From Planctomycetia bacterium (GTDB lineage Bacteria > Planctomycetota > Planctomycetia > Gemmatales > Gemmataceae): a DNA stretch of 64,000 nt. How positions within the stretch are numbered: the stretch's first letter is position 1; every line of letters starts with the position of its first letter. A model generated the notes under the pieces. That model did no database searches and had not been told where the DNA came from. It saw only the letters and a program-made list of their open reading frames with translations. This document shows positions 51,534 through 60,338 of the stretch, piece after piece. The position numbers and the translations under genes are program-made. Location of the stretch: NCBI GenBank assembly GCA_005772955.1, contig SXID01000019.1, positions 1 through 64,000 on the forward strand. Direction: 5' to 3'.

Positions 51534-53141
51534 TTACCGGCAGGTTCGTTCTTCGTCCTTGAAGAGCTTGTACTCAATCGCATCACACAGAGCGAGCCAA
51601 CTTGCCTCGATGATGTTTTCGCTCACGCCCACGGTGCCCCACACGTCGGCCCCGTCACGCGACTCGATCACCACTCGCACGCGGGCCGCGGTGCCTTCTT
51701 TGGGATTCACCACACGCACCTTGTAATCGACTAATTGCATCTCTGCGAGTCGCGGGAAGAAGCGAATCAGCGCTTTGCGCAGCGCGCCGTCGAGCGCATT
51801 CACGGGGCCGTCGCCTTCGCTCGCGGTGTGCTCGATCACGCCCGCGACCTTCAACCGTACGGTCGCTTCCGTGATCGGGGTGTTGTTCTCGCGCGCCTCA
51901 ATGTTCACGCGGTACGTCACCCGCTCGAACCACGGCTTGTAGAGCGTCAGCGACTTATCGACTTGCCACGGCTTGTGATCCTTCGCCATCTTCCGCACCA
52001 GCAGATCGAAGGACGCCTCCGCCGCCTCGAACTCGTACCCGCGATTCTCCAAGTCCTGCACCGCGGTGAGGATTTTGGTCATCAGCGCCTTGTCGTGGTT
52101 CATCTGGTACTTCGCGGTCTTGTTCAAGATCGTCGAGTGCCCCGACAGTTCCGAAACGAGAATGCGGCGCTCGTTGCCCACGGCTTCCGGGGTTACGTGT
52201 TCGTAGGTGGTTGGGTCTTTCGCGACTGCGTGCGTGTGCATCCCGCCCTTGTGCGCGAACGCCGATTGCCCCACGAACGGCTGCCCATTGCGGTGGTTCA
52301 AGTTCGCGAGTTCGTAGACGTAGCGCGACGTTTCGGTGAGTCGCGTGAGGCTGCCGGGCTTCAGCACTTCGCGCCCGTACTTCAGCGCGAGGTTTGCGAT
52401 TACACTCACCAAGTCCACGTTCCCGCAGCGCTCGCCGATGCCGTTCATCGTACCCTGTGCCTGCGTCGCACCGGCGCCCACGGCCGCGAGGGTGTTGGCG
52501 ACCGCGAGTTCGCAATCGTTGTGGCAGTGGATGCCGACCTCGCACGTCACCGCGCCCTTCGCGGCCTTCACCACCTCCGCGACACGCTCCGGCATCGTAC
52601 CGCCGTTAGTGTCGCAGAGGATAACGACACTTGCTCCGGCGTTCGCGGCGGCCTGAAGCGTTTGGAGCGCGTACTCGGGGTTCGCGCGGTAGCCGTCGAA
52701 GAAGTGCTCCGCGTCGTAGAACACCTCGCGGCCCTGCGATTTGCAGAACGCGATCGAGTCCGCGATCATCGCGACGTTCTCTTCGAGCGTGGTGCCGAGC
52801 ACGTTCGTTACGTGGAAATCCCACGTCTTGCCCACGATCGTCACCACCGGCGTGTGCGCGTCGAGCAGTGCCTTCAAGCACGTATCGGTTTCGGCGGGCG
52901 CGTTCTTGCGCCGCGTCATGCCGAACGCGCAGACCTTCGCGTGCTTCAGGGGCAACTCGCGCACCGCCTGGAAGTACTCGAAGTCTTTCGGGTTCGACAG
53001 CGGGTAACCGCCTTCGATGTAGTCCACGCCAATATCGTCGAGCCTGCGAGTGAGTAAGAGCTTGTCTTGTAGGGAGAAGTTCACGCCTTCGCCCTGGCTC
53101 CCGTCGCGGAGCGTGGTGTCGTAGATGGAAACGCGGCTCAT
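51534..53141 (-). CDS. cimA: (R)-citramalate synthase
   Basis: CimA condenses pyruvate and acetyl-CoA to citramalate, the first step of the pyruvate route to isoleucine. ATG 53141 begins MSRVSIYDTTLRDGSQGEG, the HMGL-like TIM-barrel start with catalytic Arg/Asp. GIHCHNDCELAVANTLAAV gives the metal ligands. NLVDMVEPF-like LALKYGREVL and the C-terminal LeuA-dimer domain (regulatory) are present. The 535-residue length suits CimA; the 2-isopropylmalate synthase homologue would need Leu-pocket residues not visible here. It is preceded by an Ile/Val-coded leader peptide and attenuator, which supports a branched-chain role. Confidence 0.9.
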   Translation of the reverse strand: MSRVSIYDTTLRDGSQGEGVNFSLQDKLLLTRRLDDIGVDYIEGGYPLSNPKDFEYFQAVRELPLKHAKVCAFGMTRRKNAPAETDTCLKALLDAHTPVVTIVGKTWDFHVTNVLGTTLEENVAMIADSIAFCKSQGREVFYDAEHFFDGYRANPEYALQTLQAAANAGASVVILCDTNGGTMPERVAEVVKAAKGAVTCEVGIHCHNDCELAVANTLAAVGAGATQAQGTMNGIGERCGNVDLVSVIANLALKYGREVLKPGSLTRLTETSRYVYELANLNHRNGQPFVGQSAFAHKGGMHTHAVAKDPTTYEHVTPEAVGNERRILVSELSGHSTILNKTAKYQMNHDKALMTKILTAVQDLENRGYEFEAAEASFDLLVRKMAKDHKPWQVDKSLTLYKPWFERVTYRVNIEARENNTPITEATVRLKVAGVIEHTASEGDGPVNALDGALRKALIRFFPRLAEMQLVDYKVRVVNPKEGTAARVRVVIESRDGADVWGTVGVSENIIEASWLALCDAIEYKLFKDEERTCR

Positions 53142-53169
53142 TGGTGACTCATGCGCGGGAGAAACAAAG

Positions 53170-53197
53170 AAAAAACCCCGAAGCGAAGCTCCGGGGT
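53170..53197 (-). terminator. Attenuator terminator before cimA
   Basis: On the minus strand a 9-bp stem (53188-53196 with 53176-53184, one G-U pair, loop of 3) runs into six U (A's at 53170-53175). It ends 29 bases before the cimA start. A competing pairing of 53221-53226 with 53192-53197 (CGGGGT/ACCCCG) would disrupt it. Confidence 0.8.
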
Positions 53198-53227
53198 GCG
53201 TAAGGTCGAACCTTCGGCGAACCCCGC

Positions 53228-53305
53228 TCACCCTGTGGTAATAACGACGACCACGCCAATAATGGCGGTCGCTGCGATTACGGCGGGAGCGGAGCGGGTG
53301 AACAC
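53228..53305 (-). CDS. Ile/Val-rich leader peptide of the cimA attenuator
   Basis: A GTG at 53305 (GAGAGA upstream) opens 25 codons ending at TGA 53228-53230. The second half is AIIGVVVVITTG, with the run ATT ATT GGC GTG GTC GTC GTT ATT, as in the ilv leader peptides. The stop lies two bases before the 5' arm of the antiterminator (53226-53221), so a ribosome that finishes would let the terminator form, while one stalled on Ile/Val codons would not. The peptide has no other known function; a plain small membrane peptide is the alternative. Confidence 0.7.
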   Translation of the reverse strand: MFTRSAPAVIAATAIIGVVVVITTG

Positions 53306-53330
53306 GTTCGGTTCTCTCGGTGTTGGAGTA

Positions 53331-53358
53331 AAGCTACACCGCGGCGCGTCAGAGTCAA
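53331..53358 (-). promoter_or_regulatory. Candidate sigma-70-type promoter of the cimA leader
   Basis: On the minus strand TTGACT (53353-53358) and TAGCTT (53331-53336) are 16 bases apart. Transcription would start near 53323, about 18 bases before the leader-peptide GTG. Confidence 0.4.
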
Positions 53359-53401
53359 GCGCGTCATTCGCGAGACACCGTACCGGCGCGGTTGCTTCGC
53401 C

Positions 53402-53989
53402 TTACTTCTCGACGGTGACCTTCACAGGTTCGCTCTTGAGGACGTCGCCCTTACCGCCGTCTTTGTTGGACAGCGAGTAGGTCGCCGTGAGCATGTACTC
53501 GCCTGGCCCAGTCCAGAACACGAGCCGCGAGAACCCGCGAGCGCCGTCGGCGAACGCCTTCACCGGGATCTCGTGCGACTTGCCGGCCGCGAGCGTGACC
53601 TCACGCGGCAATCGGAAGTCGGCCGTGAACGCGACCGGGTTGTTCATATTCACGACACCGGCGCCGCCGGTCAGCTCGAACGTGTACACGTTCGGGTCCC
53701 CGCCCACGTAGATCGTCATTTCTTCCTTCGACGTGTTGGTGATTTGCAGCACGAGGTCCACCGTCAGCGGCTTCGGCGGGGTTGCGCGTTCGCCCTTTTC
53801 GAGCTTCTTCGCGGTCGTTTCGAGCGTCTGCTTGTACTCGTCCGCGGTCTTGCCGCCGCCGTCGAACTTGTACTTGTCGGTCTTCGCCACGATCTTCAAT
53901 TGAATCGGTCCCGGCTTCTTCTTGTCCTGAGCAGAAGCCGACGTTGCGAACACGAATAGAGCCAGGACCGCGAGTACGAGCAACTTCAT
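53402..53989 (-). CDS. Secreted protein of unknown function
   Basis: This 195-residue protein starts at ATG 53989 with GAGGAG eight bases upstream; a GTG at 53998 is upstream but less likely. The signal peptide MKLLVLAVLALFVFATSASA is clear. The mature part begins QDKKKPGPIQLKIVAKTDKY and has a beta-rich character (LTVDLVLQITNTSKEEMTIY, GAGVVNMNNPVAFTADFRLP), possibly an immunoglobulin-like domain. No family is recognised; similar secreted proteins are common in Gemmataceae. It is followed by the cimA leader region. Confidence 0.7.
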   Translation of the reverse strand: MKLLVLAVLALFVFATSASAQDKKKPGPIQLKIVAKTDKYKFDGGGKTADEYKQTLETTAKKLEKGERATPPKPLTVDLVLQITNTSKEEMTIYVGGDPNVYTFELTGGAGVVNMNNPVAFTADFRLPREVTLAAGKSHEIPVKAFADGARGFSRLVFWTGPGEYMLTATYSLSNKDGGKGDVLKSEPVKVTVEK

Positions 53990-54058
53990 TGGTAGCACTC
54001 CTCAAGGGTAAACGGGCGATACAGAACAGACGACGGTGGGGGCGAACTGGATTGCCGC

Positions 54059-54074
54059 CGCTTGCGGCGTAGCG
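54059..54074. repeat. Half copy of the valS palindromic element
   Basis: CGCTTGCGGCGTAGCG at 54059-54074 is identical to 50117-50132 in valS. Here it lies just after the nadB stop, as a degenerate or partial copy; GCCGCCG precedes it. Confidence 0.7.
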
Positions 54075-54080
54075 TCTGAC

Positions 54081-55700
54081 TCACGCCAGCGCAACGAACG
54101 GCTCGCTGACGACGTGACGCAGGCCCCAGACCGCGTCATCGCGCGCGGGGAAGTCACTGCGGAAGTGCGTGCCGCGCGATTCCTCGCGTGCCAGCCCCGA
54201 TGCGATCATCAACCTCGCGATGGTGAGTAGGTTCTGTAGCTCCCACCCGGCTTTGCCGTCGAACTCGCGCGACAGCGCGTAGCGGCACCAGAACCGCAAG
54301 TCTTCCTTCGCCTCGAGCAATCGCGCCCGTTCGCGGACGATCCCCATTTTGCGGACCATGAGACTCCGCAACGAAGCCATGAGGTCGGCGAGGTCGAGTC
54401 GGGCGTCGTCCTCCGCGGGCGCGATCGCACTGCGTAGCGGGTACGCGGTCATGTCACGCGGCATCTTGCGAATCGTGTCTGCGGCTCCGCGACCGCAGAG
54501 CGTGCCGTACACCAAACCCTCAATCAAGCTGTTCGACGCGAGCCGGTTCGCGCCGTGCAGCCCGCTGGAAGTTACTTCCCCGGCGGCCCAAAGTCCCGGC
54601 ACCGTCGTGCGGCCTTGCTGATCGACCGTTACGCCGCCGACCATGTAGTGCGCACCTGGCCGCACCGGGATGCGGTCCTTCGTGATGTCGAGGCCGAAAC
54701 TCTTGCACACTCGGTTGATGCCCGGGAACCGGTGATGCACCAACTCCGGGCTGAGGTGCGAGAGGTCGAGGTACACGTTCGGGTGTTGCGTCTTCTCCAT
54801 CGTGCGGAAGATCGCCCGCGCCACCACATCACGAGGAGCAAGTTCGTGGCGCGGGTCATCTTTCAGCATGAACCGCTCGCCGTACACATCGCGAAGGTAC
54901 GCGCCTTCACCGCGAGCGGCTTCGCTCACTAGGTAGCGCGCGGACCCGGCGACGTACAGCACCGTGGGGTGAAACTGCATGAACTCCATGTCGCGAAGTT
55001 CGGCGCCGGCACGGTACGCGGCGGCCATCCCGTCGCCAGTCGCGACTGGCGGGTTGGTCGTTTCGCGGTAGATCATCCCGCACCCGCCGGATGCCAGTAT
55101 CACTTGCTTCGCCCAGATGAGGAACTTCCCCATCCCGTTGCGCGAAACCACCGCGCCGCAGCAAACCCCGTCGTGCGTGAGCAGATCAATGGTGAACGTG
55201 TCGTCCCAGATGCGGACGTTGGGTCGCGTGCGCGCGTACGCGATGGTAGCCCGCATCATCTCGAAGCCGGTGGAATCGCCTAACGCGTGAACAATGCGCC
55301 GATGGCTGTGCCCGCCTTCGCGGGTGAGCGCGAGTTGGCCGTTCTCCTCGTCGAACTTCGTGCCGAACTCGATCAGCTTTTCGATCTGGTGCGGCGCCTC
55401 GCGCACGACGAGTTCCACAACATCGCGGTTACACAACCCGTCGCCCGCGACGAGCGTGTCTTCGACGTGGTTCTCAAACGTATCTTCCGGCGCACGCACG
55501 CCCGCGATCCCGCCTTGGGCGTACGAGCTGTTGCTCTCGGTTACACGATCCTTCGTGACGACGAGAACGGAGAGGTCGGGTGGCACTTCGAGCGCGGCGC
55601 GCAGACCTGCGATCCCGGCCCCGATGATGAGCACATCCGCGAAGCGATGGAAGGTGTCGCGTGCGTCGAAGGAGCTGAGGTAGCGGTTGGCGCCTGACAT
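54081..55700 (-). CDS. nadB: L-aspartate oxidase
   Basis: NadB oxidises aspartate to iminoaspartate with FAD, the first step of de novo NAD synthesis. ATG 55700 gives a 539-residue protein; the open frame upstream is a shadow. The FAD motif is LIIGAGIAGLRAALE (GxGxxG 27-32). SNSSYAQGGIAGVRAPEDTF and the catalytic LREGGHSHRRIVHALGD are visible, as is the C-terminal helical domain with the usual SLRSLMVRKMGIVRE. No nadA or nadC lies adjacent. A REP half-element follows the stop. Confidence 0.95.
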   Translation of the reverse strand: MSGANRYLSSFDARDTFHRFADVLIIGAGIAGLRAALEVPPDLSVLVVTKDRVTESNSSYAQGGIAGVRAPEDTFENHVEDTLVAGDGLCNRDVVELVVREAPHQIEKLIEFGTKFDEENGQLALTREGGHSHRRIVHALGDSTGFEMMRATIAYARTRPNVRIWDDTFTIDLLTHDGVCCGAVVSRNGMGKFLIWAKQVILASGGCGMIYRETTNPPVATGDGMAAAYRAGAELRDMEFMQFHPTVLYVAGSARYLVSEAARGEGAYLRDVYGERFMLKDDPRHELAPRDVVARAIFRTMEKTQHPNVYLDLSHLSPELVHHRFPGINRVCKSFGLDITKDRIPVRPGAHYMVGGVTVDQQGRTTVPGLWAAGEVTSSGLHGANRLASNSLIEGLVYGTLCGRGAADTIRKMPRDMTAYPLRSAIAPAEDDARLDLADLMASLRSLMVRKMGIVRERARLLEAKEDLRFWCRYALSREFDGKAGWELQNLLTIARLMIASGLAREESRGTHFRSDFPARDDAVWGLRHVVSEPFVALA

Positions 55701-55788
55701 GACGGAACCCGTGTGAGAGGTTGCCGTCAACGTAGGGAGAGCGTGTCTGAAGGCGAGCAGGGGGCTTACGTCCCCCGCTCGCCTTCGG

Positions 55789-58700
55789 TTACTTCTTTTC
55801 GTTGATGAGTTTCTGGAACTTGTCCTTGAGGTTCTCGAAGTTGGGCGGTTCGACAAGCTTTCCGCCAGCGGTGCTGTTGTTGGTGCCCGGGCCACGTGGA
55901 TCGACCTTGTTCGCGGCGCCCCCGGTGATGGTGGTGCCCGGTTCCACGGTGCTGGCGGGGGGCGGCTTGTCGCCCGCGACAATCTTGTTCACCTCGTCGC
56001 GAAGTTTCTGAACATGCTTCTCGTAGTCGTCCAGGAACTTCTTGTACTCCGCGTCCGTGAAGCCCTGCTTCTTCTGGAACGCCTCGTCGTAGCGTTTCTT
56101 CTCGAACTGTTCGAGCTGAAGCTCGGCCGTCTTGAGGCGGTTGCGGGCATCCTCCTCCATCGCCTCCTTCGTGATCGCGCCACCACCGACCCCGCCCCCC
56201 TTCGGGTCGTGCTTCTTCGACGGCTGCTCCTTCGCCATCTTTTCCAGCTCTTCCTTGAGCTTCTTCTCCTGCGCTGGGTCGCCGGGCTGCTGGTTCTTCA
56301 TCGCCTCTTCGAGCTTCTTGCGGTTCTCCTCGCCGATTTTTTCGTCGAGGTCTTTCTTGGCCTGTTCGCGGGTCTTGGCGTCCGGTGATTGCAGGTCTTG
56401 CGCCTTCTTCGCGAGGTCTGAGATCTCTTCCTTCGTCAGTTCCTTCCCCTTTGACCCGTCCTTGCCGTCCTTCTCTGCGTTCTCCATCTGCTTCTTCAGA
56501 TCGTCGAGCTTCTTCTGCGCGGCGGCTTGCTTGTCCATGTCCTTCGACTGAAGGTCTTTCATCAGTTGCTCGGCTTCCTTGCGGTTCTGCTCACCGACCA
56601 TCTTGTCGAGCTTCTGACGCGCCGCCTCCTTCTTGGCCTCGTCCGCACCCTGCAAGTCTTTCAGTGCGTCCGCGATCTCCTTCTGCTGCTTCTCGTCGAA
56701 CTTGGGCGAGCCATTCTTGTCGCCCTTGTCGTCGGGCTTGCCGCCGCCCTGTTGGGCCTGCTTCTTGAGTTCTTCGAGTTTGCGCTTGGCCTCTTCGCGG
56801 GTCTTCTCGTCCGGCGAATTGAGGTCGTTGGCAACCTTCTCGATCTCCTCGCGCTTCTCCTTGCCGATGGCCTTGTCGAGTTTGTCGCGCGCCGCCTGCT
56901 TTTTCTTCTCGTCCGGGGAGGTGAGGTTCTTCGCGGCGTCTTCGAGTTCCTTGAGTTCCTTCTCGTCGAGCTTCTTCTGCTTGGGCGCGTTGTTGCCCGC
57001 GCCGCCCATTGGCTTCGCGGTGTCGTCCTGCGGTTCGGGCTTCTCCATGCCTCTTTCGTCGCCGCCAGCCATCGGGGGCTTCTTGAGGTCGTCGGGCTTG
57101 GCCTCGGCCGCGCCGGTGCCGTTTGGCTTCATCGGCTGGTTGCCATTGCCGTCGGGCTTCGTCTCGGTGGTGTTCATCCCCCCGCCGGGCATCATCATGT
57201 CGTCGGTCGGCTTGGGCTTGTTCTCGCCCGCTGGCGGAGCCTTGTTCGGCTTCGCGTCACCCGCGCCCTGGTTCTCGGGCTTGTTGGCCGGGGGCGGGCC
57301 TTTGGGTTCGTTGGGCTTGTCGCCACCGCGGTTCTGTTCCGGCATTGGCTTGGTCTTGGTACCCGCGTCGGTGGCCGGGTCTTGCTTGTCGGTTGCGTTG
57401 GGCATGCCGGCAGGTTCGCCGTCCTTCTTCCCGGTCGCGGGCTTGGCGCTCGCCCCGGAGTCGGGGTCTTGCTTCTGGCTCGGGTCTTTCGGCGCGGGCT
57501 GCGCGTCCTTCGGTTGCGGCTTCTCCTGACTCGGTGAGGTGCCGCCGATCGGTTCGTCGCGATTCTCGGAAGCCGCGGTAGGTTTCTCGCCCGTCTTCGG
57601 ATCGCCCTGCTTCGGTTGAGGCGGCTTTGACGCGGACGGATCAGCCGACTGCTCGACGTTTCCTTCGGGCTTCGTGTCGGCGGGCTTCGCGTCGTTCTTC
57701 ATCGGGTTCATGCCGTCCGGTTTCTGCTCCGGCTTTGGCTGGGCCATGTCGCCCATGTCACCCATCGGCGGCTGTGGCTTCTGCTCCGCGGGGTTCGCGC
57801 GGTCTTTCTCGTTGGGCGCCGCGTTCGGCTTCGCGGCCCCGCCCTGCTTGTTCTCCTTCTCGATCTCGTTCTTGAGGTCTTCGGCCTTCTTCTGAACGTC
57901 TTTCTCGTCCTGCGTCTTCGGCATCGGCGCTTCGGGCGGCTTCGGACCCATGCCCATGTCGGTCCCCATGTTCATGGGGTTCATCGGGTTCATGTTCGGG
58001 TCGTTCGGGGTTTTCGGCGGGTTCCCCATGTCGTTCATGCCGGGCATACCGGCGTCGCCGCCCTTTTTCGGGTCGCCGTCCTTCTTGGGATCGCCGGGCT
58101 TCGGCGGCGGGTTCGCGTCGGGCTGCTTGCCGTCCGCGTTGTCCTTCTTGTCGGGCTGTTGCGGCGCGTTCTTCGGGTCGCGCTTCTCCTGGTCGAGTTT
58201 CTGCTGCTGGTCCGCGTTGTGTTTCTTCTCCTCGTTCTTGCGGTCATCCTTCTGCTTATCGAGGTTCTGCTTGTCCTCGTCCGCGACCGGTGGCGGGAGC
58301 AGACGCACGCGCTTGACCTCGGACCGCCCGACGTTCGCTTTCGGTTCGGTGCAGTTGTCGGTCGCTTCCAGCCAGTACTCGATGACCATGTCCGGCGTGA
58401 GGTCGAGTTTCAGCCCGGCCGCGTCCTTCGTCAGTTTTGCGAGATCGACCGAGTCCTTGTAATCGACATCGGTGGGCCACGTGTCGTCCTTAGTGCGGCG
58501 GAAGGAAGTCTCCTTGCTGTTCAGGAATGGGCGGTCCGGGAGCGGGCGCTCGGTCGCGCCCAAGATCCGCATCTTCAGCGTGATCGTGTCGATGCCGAAG
58601 TCGTCACCGATCTTGCCGTCAACCGCGAGTTGGCCGTTCGCGGGGATCGCGGTTTCTTCCTCTTCTGGCTTTGTGATGATGAGCTTCGGCTCCTGGTCCG

Positions 58701-59925
58701 CTTCGACGGTGATCGTGGACTGGAACGGGTCGGCACTGCGCTCACCGTTGCTCGCGCTGAAGGTGAGTTTGTACTTCGCGCTCTCGGATAGTTTGAACGC
58801 GAACTGGAGGCTGTCCGGCTTGCCCACAACGGGCACGCCATTCACGCGAACGTTGCCCGGCTCGATGTGCATCGTGCCGTCACGCACGTCGCGGTTGGTG
58901 CGCGCGACCAGCGTGACCGTCGTGCCCTTGTAGGCGCGAATCATCGGGTCGTTCGCGGTCTCGGGCTTCCGACGTAGGTATTTGGGGTACTCGTAGGTCG
59001 CCTGGAAGTCGGTGAACAGCGGCAGTGAGCGAACCGTGACCTTGTACTCAGGGGTTTCGCCGTCCCCGCCAGCGACCTTGTACCAGAACCCGTTCTGCAC
59101 GAGGTAATCGGGGACGCGAAGTTCCCAGTCGCGTGTGGTGGTCCCCTGAACCATCGGGAGTTCGGTGTAGTTCGGGTCGGCCGGGTTGTGCCGGATCATC
59201 AGGCGCACGCGATCGGCGCTGTTCTCGTTCGGCACCTTCCCGCCGATGTGGACCGCGACCGTGAGCGACTGCCCGACCGTAATGGTCGGGTCCGCGGGTG
59301 CGGGCTTCACCAGTTCGATCTGTGTGCGGCTTTCGATCTTGGTGGACGAGAACGGCGCAAAGGTGCGGCCCATGAGGGAAGCAAACTGCGCCGGGCGGAA
59401 CACGAGGAACAGCACGATCAGCATCAGGAAGAACCCGACAGCCACGCCGCCGAGCCAGAGCAAACTACGGTGATCGACGGCCTTGTTCACATCGGCTTCG
59501 GAGGTGGCCTGTGCCGCGCGCTTCGCAAGCGCGGCTTTCACTGTCGCGTTGAGGTTGCCCTTCTGCTTCGCATCGACGTAGCCGGTGACGCTGTTCTTGG
59601 CGTCGTCGATGGTGTTTTCGACCTGTCGGGCCGCGTACAGCGGGTTTATCTTCTTGCGGAGCGGGCTTAGCAGGGTGAGGTATGCGACTCCCGCGAGGGC
59701 CGCGACGAACCCCAAGAGTGACGTTTGCCGCACCCATTCGGGGAGATTGAAGTACTTGTCGAGGAGAATCATCGCGGTGGTGTAGACCAGCACGAACGCG
59801 ACGAGCACGAGTCCGCCGAACATGAGGTCATGCGAGCGAATGCGGCTTGTCGCCTGGGCGATCTGTTCGTCCACCCGCGAATCGTTCTTCGCGGCAGCGT
59901 CTTTGGGTTCGAGAACCGCGGCCAT
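55789..59925 (-). CDS. Very large membrane protein with low-complexity and coiled-coil repeats (DUF4175-like)
   Basis: This 1378-residue protein has three N-terminal membrane helices (about 35-57, 69-89 and 154-179), then a beta-rich extracytoplasmic part to about 545 with DUF4175-like features (DPTITVGQSLTVAVHIGG, GDDFGIDTITLKMRILG). Residues about 545-1000 are low complexity (Pro/Lys/Asp/Gly/Met). Residues about 998-1231 hold three copies of a ~70-residue coiled-coil unit, e.g. SPDEKKKQAARDKLDKAIGK and GADEAKKEAARQKLDKMVGE. The C-terminus has another coiled coil. A periplasmic scaffolding or peptidoglycan-associated role is plausible. It has no operon partner in view. Confidence 0.85.
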   Translation of the reverse strand: MAAVLEPKDAAAKNDSRVDEQIAQATSRIRSHDLMFGGLVLVAFVLVYTTAMILLDKYFNLPEWVRQTSLLGFVAALAGVAYLTLLSPLRKKINPLYAARQVENTIDDAKNSVTGYVDAKQKGNLNATVKAALAKRAAQATSEADVNKAVDHRSLLWLGGVAVGFFLMLIVLFLVFRPAQFASLMGRTFAPFSSTKIESRTQIELVKPAPADPTITVGQSLTVAVHIGGKVPNENSADRVRLMIRHNPADPNYTELPMVQGTTTRDWELRVPDYLVQNGFWYKVAGGDGETPEYKVTVRSLPLFTDFQATYEYPKYLRRKPETANDPMIRAYKGTTVTLVARTNRDVRDGTMHIEPGNVRVNGVPVVGKPDSLQFAFKLSESAKYKLTFSASNGERSADPFQSTITVEADQEPKLIITKPEEEETAIPANGQLAVDGKIGDDFGIDTITLKMRILGATERPLPDRPFLNSKETSFRRTKDDTWPTDVDYKDSVDLAKLTKDAAGLKLDLTPDMVIEYWLEATDNCTEPKANVGRSEVKRVRLLPPPVADEDKQNLDKQKDDRKNEEKKHNADQQQKLDQEKRDPKNAPQQPDKKDNADGKQPDANPPPKPGDPKKDGDPKKGGDAGMPGMNDMGNPPKTPNDPNMNPMNPMNMGTDMGMGPKPPEAPMPKTQDEKDVQKKAEDLKNEIEKENKQGGAAKPNAAPNEKDRANPAEQKPQPPMGDMGDMAQPKPEQKPDGMNPMKNDAKPADTKPEGNVEQSADPSASKPPQPKQGDPKTGEKPTAASENRDEPIGGTSPSQEKPQPKDAQPAPKDPSQKQDPDSGASAKPATGKKDGEPAGMPNATDKQDPATDAGTKTKPMPEQNRGGDKPNEPKGPPPANKPENQGAGDAKPNKAPPAGENKPKPTDDMMMPGGGMNTTETKPDGNGNQPMKPNGTGAAEAKPDDLKKPPMAGGDERGMEKPEPQDDTAKPMGGAGNNAPKQKKLDEKELKELEDAAKNLTSPDEKKKQAARDKLDKAIGKEKREEIEKVANDLNSPDEKTREEAKRKLEELKKQAQQGGGKPDDKGDKNGSPKFDEKQQKEIADALKDLQGADEAKKEAARQKLDKMVGEQNRKEAEQLMKDLQSKDMDKQAAAQKKLDDLKKQMENAEKDGKDGSKGKELTKEEISDLAKKAQDLQSPDAKTREQAKKDLDEKIGEENRKKLEEAMKNQQPGDPAQEKKLKEELEKMAKEQPSKKHDPKGGGVGGGAITKEAMEEDARNRLKTAELQLEQFEKKRYDEAFQKKQGFTDAEYKKFLDDYEKHVQKLRDEVNKIVAGDKPPPASTVEPGTTITGGAANKVDPRGPGTNNSTAGGKLVEPPNFENLKDKFQKLINEKK

Positions 59926-60338
59926 GTACCGTTCTCCGAAGCAGCGTTGGGCCTGCGAGGGGCTTTTGATCGCCTGATCGCATTGCGTTGCGCAATCTAC
60001 CAGGGATTATACCTCTAAGACGCGACACCGCCACACCCGGATTGCGGGCAACAGGCGATAAGCGCGGTAGTTACAATCGCGAGGGTGGGTGTTTAGCTCT
60101 CGCCGAGGCTGAAGATGCAGTGCGAGGGAGCAACGTCTCTGAACCGGATGATCGGCGTCCCGTACCACATGTGCACATTGGGGGAGATGCGCACTTGCCA
60201 AGTCAATGACGCTCAGGGGTGCGGGGATCCGTGTACGCAGTGCGCACCTTCGGTCATTCCGTTACCACTTCGGCCAGACCCCCGCTTCCATAGAACAGCA
60301 GACAGACACACCGCTCGCCACAACTGAGGAGTCACACC
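59926..60338. other. Intergenic region, divergent promoters
   Basis: This 413-base gap between divergent genes has no family-like ORF. A Cys-rich open frame (60115-60327) lacks a ribosome site and was not called. No clear repeat or hairpin was seen. Confidence 0.55.

Noticed and set aside
56527-57537. 336-codon open frame antisense to the giant coiled-coil protein
   Set aside because: Mirror of the low-complexity region; composition is Leu/Gly/Val-Arg-rich without domains or ribosome site.
60115-60327. 70-codon Cys-rich open frame upstream of gabD
   Set aside because: No ribosome site, no hydrophobic signal and no repeat of the Cys pattern elsewhere. Possible but unsupported.
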